From: Fragilaria crotonensis
Lineage: Eukaryota; Bacillariophyta; Fragilariophyceae; Fragilariales; Fragilariaceae
DNA: 64,000 nt
NCBI GenBank assembly: GCA_022925895.1
Contig: JAKSYS010000010.1
Location: 1-64,000 of the forward strand
Reading direction: 5' to 3'
Each line of letters starts with the position of its first letter. The first letter of the stretch is position 1. Positions 55,934 through 64,000 of the stretch are shown here, piece after piece. Under the pieces are notes generated by a model that saw nothing but the letters and a program-made list of their open reading frames with translations, ran no database searches and was not told the DNA's origin. The position numbers were made by a program, and so were the translations under genes.

Positions 55934-56500
55934 GAGGTTTTGGATGTTCTGTGCCCTGCTGAATGGGATGCTTTAATCAAAATTCAAAGCTCACTGAAAT
56001 TAATCCCGGGCATCCCTCTGAAATATGTTGAAGGTTATCAAGACGACATGACACTGTATCATACTCTCTCCTTACTGCCAGCACAACTTAATGTGGATGC
56101 TGACAGGATTGCTGGGCAGTATCAAGAACTTTATTTCCCGCACTTACCCTTTGCCATTTTATCGCCGCATACCCGAGCACACTTTAAGGGAACTTTTACA
56201 TCAAGACACAAAGACACTATCCAAGCGAACAAATGCAACAGGTCCATCATTAATGGGCGGGATACATTCACAGATAACACAATTGGTCAGGATCAATAAC
56301 AATGGAAAAATTAATTGAAAGGCGGCCAAGCGTTGAGACGGAACAAGCAAAGACGCTTGCACTTGGTAAAGTTCTTCATCCACAATATCCTCTCACGACT
56401 GATTTGAAAAACAAATATGACGTGGGAAGGCCTACATGACCTCTCTTATCTTGTCGTCCCGAAGAGGATTGCGATCATATTCTTCGTTGTGTACACCCGA
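55934..56500 (+). pseudogene. LINE4: fragment of a LINE RNase H and zinc region
   Basis: On the plus strand 55940-56299 reads ... KYVEGYQDD ... LNVDADRIAGQY, the last part of the RNase H domain of LINE2-type elements (VEGHQD, LNVDADRQAG). Past 56300 the frame is broken, but a zinc-like motif LSCRPEEDCDHILRC follows near 56.45 kb, matching CxxC...HILRC in LINE2. Both ends are lost. It lies directly after the segment shared with 33.3 kb. Confidence 0.75.
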
Positions 56501-56714
56501 CGAGTTGAGTAGCATCCCCACCCCAGACCTGAGCCATCACCCCAGCAATATACATGGATTACTTCGTCAGCAGCAATGAATTGGATGGTGTCACCTGTGG
56601 CAAGGAAGGCAGGTTTGCTTAGGAGTGGCTGGAGCAATCTGCTAGTTGCTCGATACCACAAGATGAAGTATCCAATGCAGCAATACACTCTGAATGCTGG
56701 CAAGCAAATTTAAT

Positions 56715-56860
56715 ATCAAAACATGGGATGAATGGCAAACATTTGGCTAAGTTGGAATTCAGAGATCTTTGGAAAAGATGGCTTTAATAGCTATCAAAAC
56801 ATGGGACGAATGGCAAACATTTGGCTAAGTTGGAATTCAGAGCTCTATGGAAAAGATGGC
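56715..56860. repeat. 78-bp tandem duplication
   Basis: ATCAAAACATGGGA begins copies at 56715 and 56793. Each continues through CATTTGGCTAAGTTGGAATT to GGAAAAGATGGCT. The second copy leads into the GAT tract. Confidence 0.88.
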
Positions 56861-57149
<289 letters not shown>

Positions 57150-60100
57150 ATGCATGAGGTTGATTGGGATGATGACTCTGAAATGATGGCTGCAGCTGCA
57201 TTGCCAAGAACAAGACCAAATGTGGACGATGCACAAACTTCATGATACCAAATCAAGACTAAAGATGGCAGCCACCCCAATTTTCAAAGGCAGCCATTTC
57301 AGGATGTTCTCTTGCTTGTGGAACATGTCATGGATGATGATCTTCCCTTCTATGCATCTCAAGCAAGTAGATGCTACTGTCAGCAGGAAGGGGCATCCCT
57401 TGCATCAAAATACTCTTCTTACCACTGAATGGCTGCCCTTGCGTTTAGAACTGCGGAACATGCATTTTTGGAGTTCATTCAAATGTTGAAGGCTCTTGCT
57501 TCAAAATGTTGCGAAGAATTTGTGAACATGATGCGATGTATCTATAGCGAAGAATCCCTTTGCGTCCTGGATGTAAACATATTGACGTATAACAAGACTC
57601 CACCAGCACGAAGTTCATGGAGTCCGCGGATGTTTGGTTCCCTAATTGACTGCATGGCTGGTGCACACGCAATGGAAGAGTGGTCCAAAGGCATGGCAGC
57701 AATTGTTCAAGTCTGGAAAAGAAAGTGGTGGTCTGACAGATATGCTTGCATGCTGAGGCATTGTCGAGACTATCATTTGTGGTTCTGTCATGCTTGTCTT
57801 GGGCTTGCTGTTCGTTGAACATGAAGCCTCTGTTGGAGTCATTTGTGGACAGCACTTTTAGATCACTTGTTGAAGTGGCGGCAAATCTCATTCCATTTGA
57901 AGTTGATGGTGAGGCATTCAATAGATTGTATTCCTGAGTGGATGGGAAAGTGTATCCTCCGTCTTACCAACAACGCTGCCGCCGCCCCCATGTACCCCAT
58001 TGCGATGGACGCTGCGGATCAAACCGGGACAGATTGTCTCAGAATGGCCATCATCATTGTGATGCTCGCATCCAGCGATTACATGACCTCTTTTGGATAC
58101 CAGACAAACTTAACGGGTGTGCTCCTGGTGGGTACAGAAACATTGACTTCTTGCAGTTTGGTGGGCCTCTGCAGTTCAATCTTTCTTTAGTGAGGTTGCG
58201 GTAGTATCATCTGGTGACACTTGGTACGTCAGTTGGGTTATTACTTTCCTCCTTTTTTCGTCGTGGTTTCTGCAGTCCGCTTGGGCAACAACGGTGCGAT
58301 TTTGAATGCGATTTTCAAAGGTGACAAGAAACCGGTTAACGAACAAAGTCTGCTGATTGAAGAAGCGAGTGTTAGGAAGATTGAAGAAAAGAGTGTTAGA
58401 ACGATTGAAGAAAAGAGTGTTATAGGAAGATTGAAGAAAAGCGTGTTGAGCTGGATAATGAATGGGACGCTTAAACACGAATGACCAGGTCGAACAAATC
58501 GAATAGCAATAGTCTCCCGGCGCGATTCCCAGACGATGCCACCTTGCACAGATTTGTAGCCCAATGTAGACGATAAAGACTTTGACTGTATTTGCTTTGT
58601 AGTGACCCTTAGCTAGTATTCTCAAAGTAATGGAAATAACTTCTGGGAAACCCGAAGGTATCCTGTTGATGGAAGATATAACTGCGTTGCGGCAATGTTA
58701 TGGTGGTGCTATATGTTGCTCTTATTGTCGACGATGCTGGTCGACTAAGATCAACCAATTCCCTCCATGGGTTTTTCTCAATGGTCCAGGACGAGTAGTC
58801 ATCACGGCTGATGTCGACTTCACAGCTCTCCGGCATGCTGTCAATCATATACATATATATTATAATGCTGTCGACGTTCAAAAGCTAGAGAGTGTGGTGC
58901 CGGACATATTATGCTAGCAAGTACATGTCTACTACCGGTAGTAGCATGCAGTATGAAAGCATTCTGATGTGTGCATAGTGCATAGTGCCAGTATTCATTC
59001 GTGTACATTACCAGTACTCTAGTAGCTAGTACGTTGTACTCGGAGCAGGGTGTGTTAGTAACTAACATTTTCAGTATATCCATAGATATGATATATCAAG
59101 ACAACGTTAGTAAGTAACTAATCAACTTTAGTAGGATACGCGCAAAAATTCGCGCAATTTAGTAGGTAGTAGCGCACTTTAGTAGGGTGGTAGGATAAGC
59201 TTGGTATAATTCGGAGAACTACCTCTACTACCGTAGTAGTACAGTAGAGGAGTAACGAGTGCACGTATGCTCATACTGGTTGCTGGTTGTATTGCAGATT
59301 GAAATTCGCAATTGCATCCACATCGGATGATGCGAGATGCGACGTGTCGTTCTAGTAGAAGGCCATATTAACCGACTATACGTAATTTCACGCGCTCAGG
59401 GCTTGATCACAATGTTCATGTTCATCATTCATCGTTCATCGTAGCTCTTTCTTTAATTACTTCAGAAACCCTGGAATGCACGCAACCCAACAAGCTCTAT
59501 CGCGCTGAAGACATTGAGTATCTACTGTGTGTGTCCCGGTTGTGCAAGGATGCGTTCTCTGTTCCAACGAACACGAACAGAGGCCACATCGTCGCCGGAA
59601 TGACATCGGCCCGGTACAAGCAGCCCGCCAGTTCCCGCTCACTCCACCAAGGCATTCTGTCCTCTATAGAGGAAATGGGCATACAAGTTCCGACCCTCTG
59701 AAAGAGAACCTCCCTTTATACTTTCCCAGTTTTTGACATTGGTATCGCTTCATGGTATCGCTTCATCATGTTTCGCTTGGTTTCGTGAGACCTAGTTTTG
59801 GACAAAAGGGAGGTTGGCCTCTCAGATATCATCTAGGAAGACTCCAACAAGGTTGTGAGTGTTGCTTGTAGGAAGGGATGTGATGATGACAAAAGTGTAC
59901 ATTGCCAGGGATGTAATGAGTAATGCTGTCGAGGGTGCCATACAATGACAGTCGTACTGTTTGCGTAAAGCAGAGTACTACATCTCCGCATGAGCGAGCA
60001 CTACCCACCTACGACACGGTTGTCCACCATTATTGTTGACGCAACTACTAGGTATTGCCTTGTAAATATAGAATTAAGAAGTATTAGATTGTCACCAGGA

Positions 60101-60155
60101 TGATGCTTGCAGTAAGTGTACTTGTGAGTCTCACGGGAGAGCACGAATATATTTG
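57150..60155. other. Gene-poor DNA with one possible exon
   Basis: 57.25-58.3 kb has short protein-like frames that may be old transposon debris. At 58352-58446 a 27-30-bp unit (GATTGAAGAAAAGAGTGTTA) repeats four times. The exact palindrome TACTACCGGTAGTA is at 58930-58943. A possible exon is described separately. No complete gene seen. Confidence 0.5.
59465..59701 (+). CDS. Possible exon of an unidentified gene
   Basis: The plus strand is open from 59375 to a stop at 59701 without an ATG near its start. A good acceptor (TTACTTCAG) ends at 59464. The 78-residue translation has normal composition (KLYRAEDIEYLLCVSRLC, GHIVAGMTSARYKQPASSRS). I find no upstream exon with a matching donor and recognise no family. 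It could also be chance. Confidence 0.3.
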   Translation, partial: ETLECTQPNKLYRAEDIEYLLCVSRLCKDAFSVPTNTNRGHIVAGMTSARYKQPASSRSLHQGILSSIEEMGIQVPTL

Positions 60156-62696
60156 TCATGAGAAGGAGCCAGCCAGTATGAAGTCCTTCAACATTGACTC
60201 CAAGGACTCTTCTCCATCACCTTCAACATCACTCTCGTCTAAATCGAAGAATTCTCGAATACGTTCTGCAGCTGCTGGCGTTGACGTTGCAGACTTTAAT
60301 GAGTTGATAACACTTTTGAAGCAATCCATACCTGCAGAAGACATTATGAATTCCATATTGAAGCCGAGCAAGGCAATCATTTCAAACTTGTTATGTCCAA
60401 GTCGCTGTCTCAATGGAGTATCAAGTCTCTTCAGAAAGCTGAAGACTCGTTCTTGCAAACTATTTGCACTTGGCTTTGCTAGCCTACGTGCAGCTGCTCG
60501 AGCAATCCAAGGATAGAATTTCTCATGGACTTTCCACCACTTGAGAATGTCAACTAATTCCACCAGAACGTAAGGATTATTGCGCCTGACATCAACAACA
60601 TCAAAGTTGACATCAGGTTGATGTTCTCGAAGGAATACAGCCCAATCAACAGTCAAAGCTTCCCAACGATTCAACTCAGCCTCTGCAATTGTCTTCGGCA
60701 AAAGTAAATCAACGTGATCATGATGTACATCGTGTTCTGGTTGATGGAAAATGTCAAGTCCCATGACCGAGCTGAAGAAGTCTTCGTCAGCTCCAGCATG
60801 TATTGGTGCTGTTCTCACTTCAGAATGATCGTCAATTACAATTACGGAATCTTCATGGGCATTCGATCTGGTATTCAAATCGCGCAGAAATTGATGTAGA
60901 GCGATGTCCTCTTCCATGTCATCAAGAAGAAGGGCACGACCACGTTGCCAATGTACACGATGAGTGGCTCCAAACCTAAGCAGAAACCTATGACCAGCTG
61001 TCATCATTACTGGGTCAAGAAGCATCCCTCGTAGGTGGCTGTCTTCAGGATCTTCCAAATATCTAGAAAACTCCAACTGTAGTCGTTGGCGTAGAATTTT
61101 TGCATCTGGCAGAAGTTCTTCTGTGTCCAATATTTGTTTGGGAAGACACTTGAATGATGTTCCTGCTCCCCACGTACCGGTGTTCTCTTCGTCAGCAACT
61201 CGCTCAGTAAGGTCCACAACATCGTATGATGTATTCGTCGTAATGCTTGCCCTTGCACGAACAACATATAGCCATGTGGAACTGATTGTCGGACGTGAAT
61301 CTACTTGACAATTGAAGTTTAGATCCACCGCACCACGGACAACTGCTTCCAGCTGCGCAGTAAGTTCCCACTCTGCATCAGTGATAGCTGTGTTGGCACG
61401 AATTGAGTCCGATTCTTGAGCAAAGAAGACCCGCTGACAGTAGCGGGACCGAAGCTGTTGTTGAAACAATCGATGAGTACCAGCCACACGCGTGTCATTA
61501 TCCAACTGAACGCGAATAGTCGATAGTGATGCAGCCTCATTGCGAGCAATGTACATCTTGCGCCTGGCTTTGGCACGCTTTGACCAAATGTACTTGACAC
61601 ATGCCTGGTGCTTCTTTCGTAGGGTTTCATGTTTGTCAAACGAATCCACAATTTGACGATTCTTGGTGCGAACACGCTTTCCAATAGCATGCTCAATCAA
61701 TAAACTAGAAACATGCATGCTGCATGATCCATTCTGTCCAGTGAGAATGCGACCAGTAGCAACAGAAGAATTTGTTGTGTCGTTGCAGGAATCTTGCAAG
61801 TCACACTGCTGAACACCAACTCGCTTGCACACTGCCAATGCTGCATCAGCACAGTCCTCCGCAGAATGCGACAAAGGTTGTGCCAGCCCAATTGGAATCT
61901 TCCAGTTGATCCATTCACCTGGGAGAATAAACGACAATGAAACCCCAAAGAATGACTTGTCAACGGCATCCCAACCATCGTACATCAAGGTGGCCCATCC
62001 AGGCACCCTCACGCTGGCTATCGAGCACGTTTCTATTTCGGCATCTGAGGGCATGAAGACTGCTTTTGCACGTACAACCAAGGCCTGAACCTTGGTAATA
62101 AAAGTAGAGAACATTGATCCAAGCAGGAGCTCCTGTCGTCCTCTAGTCAACTTCTCATACGTGAATGGCTTCAACTCGGATGCAGCTTGCAACAATGCAG
62201 TGACATCGCTGGACTGACTGAATGAAAGCGGGAGTCCATGAGATACCACAACGGAAGCTAAGCAAAGGTGGACCTTGTCAAGGATAGTTGAATTGCCTGC
62301 AGAGAGCATGCTTTCTATGCCGCTTTTGACTGCGGGAGTTTTCTTTGCAACCAGTGTGACACCAGAACCCGATTCTTGTATATACTGGGCAAATGCAACT
62401 TCGTGGCAACATTTTAAATGAGACAGTCCATTTGCTGGATTGTGATTCGACAGCACAACAAGACATGATGTCCATGGTCTTTTGTTTTTCACACAGAGCA
62501 CACACACATACTCCGTGAACTTTCCCCTGCTGTTTTTTGCCTCACCATTCACCAGGCGATGGATGAATTGCCATACGGGCGAGGTCTTCTTACTTCCACT
62601 CACTCGCATTGTTTTCCTTTTGTCTAATCTTTGTTCTGCTGTGGTAACAACAAACGCTGGTGCTACTGACAAGCTGTCATCATCTTGATCAGCCAT
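60156..62696 (-). CDS. hAT-family transposase, intact
   Basis: A single 846-residue frame with no break. N-terminus: a BED-type zinc finger (SPVWQFIHRL, YVCVLC, GLSHLKCCHEVAF). Core: RVPGWATLMYDGWDAVDKSFFGVSL with the catalytic Asp of the RNase H-like fold, and later helical insertion sequence. C-terminus: the hATC dimerisation domain (LVDILKWWKVHEKFYPWIARAAARRLAKPSANSLQERVFS). This enzyme would cut and paste its own element with 8-bp target duplications. I could not find matching terminal inverted repeats by eye in the 300 bp on either side, so the element's ends are not placed. Alternatively it is a domesticated hAT gene. The intact frame contrasts with the damaged elements nearby. Confidence 0.92.
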   Translation of the reverse strand: MADQDDDSLSVAPAFVVTTAEQRLDKRKTMRVSGSKKTSPVWQFIHRLVNGEAKNSRGKFTEYVCVLCVKNKRPWTSCLVVLSNHNPANGLSHLKCCHEVAFAQYIQESGSGVTLVAKKTPAVKSGIESMLSAGNSTILDKVHLCLASVVVSHGLPLSFSQSSDVTALLQAASELKPFTYEKLTRGRQELLLGSMFSTFITKVQALVVRAKAVFMPSDAEIETCSIASVRVPGWATLMYDGWDAVDKSFFGVSLSFILPGEWINWKIPIGLAQPLSHSAEDCADAALAVCKRVGVQQCDLQDSCNDTTNSSVATGRILTGQNGSCSMHVSSLLIEHAIGKRVRTKNRQIVDSFDKHETLRKKHQACVKYIWSKRAKARRKMYIARNEAASLSTIRVQLDNDTRVAGTHRLFQQQLRSRYCQRVFFAQESDSIRANTAITDAEWELTAQLEAVVRGAVDLNFNCQVDSRPTISSTWLYVVRARASITTNTSYDVVDLTERVADEENTGTWGAGTSFKCLPKQILDTEELLPDAKILRQRLQLEFSRYLEDPEDSHLRGMLLDPVMMTAGHRFLLRFGATHRVHWQRGRALLLDDMEEDIALHQFLRDLNTRSNAHEDSVIVIDDHSEVRTAPIHAGADEDFFSSVMGLDIFHQPEHDVHHDHVDLLLPKTIAEAELNRWEALTVDWAVFLREHQPDVNFDVVDVRRNNPYVLVELVDILKWWKVHEKFYPWIARAAARRLAKPSANSLQERVFSFLKRLDTPLRQRLGHNKFEMIALLGFNMEFIMSSAGMDCFKSVINSLKSATSTPAAAERIREFFDLDESDVEGDGEESLESMLKDFILAGSFS

Positions 62697-63524
62697 GCTT
62701 CTGTTGATTTAGTGATCTGTAAATTCAATTTCAAGTAAAAAAATTGAATGGAGATGCGAAGATATCTTTGTCACGTGCTGGTGGATCTGAGGCCAAGGTA
62801 GGACAGGATGCAGGACACATGAAACTGCAACTATATTATACTACAGTACACTTGCCTTCTTGTATAAGTGACTCTCTACTGTCGTGAGTACAAGTACTAT
62901 GAAAGTGTACAGTATCGATCAAAATGCAAAATCAGGGAATGTTTTTTGCATTTCCTGCTACATTGTTTCAATACAGATTCATTCCGAACAATGGTCGTGG
63001 AGTTCATTCTTCAGCACAAGAACCGTTGCTCCTACTTGATGTGTAGAAGCTGTATTGACTGCCCCTTCCCTCAGGATATTAAACTTCAAGATATCATTAT
63101 TGTTTTGCACATCAGATCTGGCTGGAAATATGTTAACAACCAAGACATGGGGCTTTTTGAAGCAGCAATTTGGGAACCTGTTTGACAATTCTTCCTGATG
63201 TTCTGGATTGTCATCAAGAGTTCAAGTTAAAGGAGTGACTGAGAGTGGCCATGTTGTTAGGGCTGCTTACATAAAGAAGATCTGCACCAAATTGTGCTTC
63301 AAGACAAAGAAACATCACTGACAACGTTGGATAGTATTAATTACAATTTGGTGCATGCAGCACGTCTAATCATCATCCAATCTGTATGGGTGCAATCCAA
63401 TGCTTGCTTAAATGATTTGTCGGCATAGCTTATGTGCTAGAAAGACACAAACACATGACAACAAGGAAAGCAAGAACCAGGATATTGATGCAATTTTGAC
63501 AGGAAGTGAGCTTGAGGACAGATA
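62697..63524. other. Intergenic, no gene seen
   Basis: Upstream of the hAT gene; includes any promoter. A frame at 62868-63185 is not convincing. Confidence 0.5.
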
Positions 63525-64000
63525 AGCCTGAAGCCCAAAGCATCACATTCATTGCAATATGTCATGTGACAGATTCATTGTCATGTATCAGATAAGACAC
63601 GCAGGCATTTGTATGTCTGCATGATGATAACTCATTGAGCTGCTGTCACTCTTGTCCATTTGACAAATTGTGGTTGCAGTGCAAGTTGAGGCAAATTGGC
63701 CACTGTTCGTCCCCAGGTTGAAGCCCACAGAATCACATTCATTGCCAAATGTCATGTGATAGATTCATTGTCGTGCATCTGATAAGACATCCAGGGATTT
63801 GTATGTCTGCAGGACAAAAACCCATTGAGCAGGTGTCAAGTCTGTGCTTGTCAAAAATTCTAATTGCTGCCCCAGATGGGGCAAATTGGATGTTGTCCCC
63901 ATTTTGTGGCTCAAGGAATCACATTCATTGCAATATGTCATGTGACAGATTCATTGTCATGTATCAGATAAGACACGCAGGCATTTGTATGTCTGCATGA
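63525..64000. repeat. 186-190-bp tandem repeat running off the window
   Basis: CACATTCATTGCA or CACATTCATTGCC at 63544, 63734 and 63920 (spacing 190 and 186). Units include GTCATGTGACAGATTCATTG, TCAGATAAGACACGCAGGCA and TTTGTATGTCTGCA, and an AAGCCCA block before each anchor. Sequence is unrelated to the satellite at 2.4 and 12.8 kb. Confidence 0.9.

Overview
The window is one end of a nuclear chromosome of a stramenopile alga, most likely a diatom. It begins with about 660 bp of CCCTAA/CCCCTAA telomeric repeat. Three things point to a diatom: a Copia element of the diatom type (protease motif DSQST where most families have D-S/T-G), a membrane LRR protein built from 24-residue IPxEIGLLTQL repeats, and a small protein with a signal peptide followed by an AVSAF-type plastid cleavage motif. 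Genes have few, short GT-AG introns. I do not name a species.

From 0.66 to 33.2 kb the window is almost entirely mobile and repeated DNA. Arrays of a 52-bp palindromic repeat and a 190-bp satellite are separated by five copies of a short (about 165 bp) module ending in CCCCCTTAGG. Between them lie: LINE1 (3.69-10.37 kb, minus), with its 3' end missing and its 5' end inside a KDZ/Plavaka-like transposase gene (10.37-11.99 kb); LINE2 (14.34-22.37 kb, plus), full length with a 17-bp target-site duplication but frame-broken; an LRR membrane protein gene with one frameshift (23.39-25.06 kb); a Copia element with 107-bp LTRs (25.08-31.04 kb, minus) joined at its 5' LTR to the tail of a second Copia copy; and LINE3, a 5'-truncated copy inserted in phase into a 52-bp repeat array (31.92-33.12 kb).

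From 33.2 to 39.9 kb I see no supported gene, only palindromic and repeated sequence, including a CACTA-bounded segment. From 39.9 to 54.5 kb is a conserved housekeeping block: a glycosyltransferase-like type II membrane protein with two compensating frame changes, exocyst subunit Sec6, two copies of a four-helix membrane protein, a Sec14-like CRAL-TRIO/GOLD protein with a 48-codon first exon not evident from long open frames, the plastid-targeted membrane protein, and 6-phosphofructo-2-kinase/fructose-2,6-bisphosphatase. The upstream four-helix copy carries the last codons of the neighbouring Sec14 gene, which shows the direction of the duplication. Intergenic DNA here carries exact copies of the palindrome TACTACCGGTAGTA.

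From 54.5 kb to the end are a LINE fragment, a (GAT)n tract of about 96 units, an intact hAT transposase (60.16-62.70 kb), and the start of a 186-190-bp tandem repeat that runs off the window.

The most unusual signals are the repeated CCCCCTTAGG module at breakpoints, the Copia leader that is complementary over 13 nt to the 3' end of its own transcript, the intergenic palindrome family, and the use of ATGA stop/start overlaps by two unrelated retroelements. Several elements carry single-base changes in homopolymers, so some breaks may be sequencing errors.
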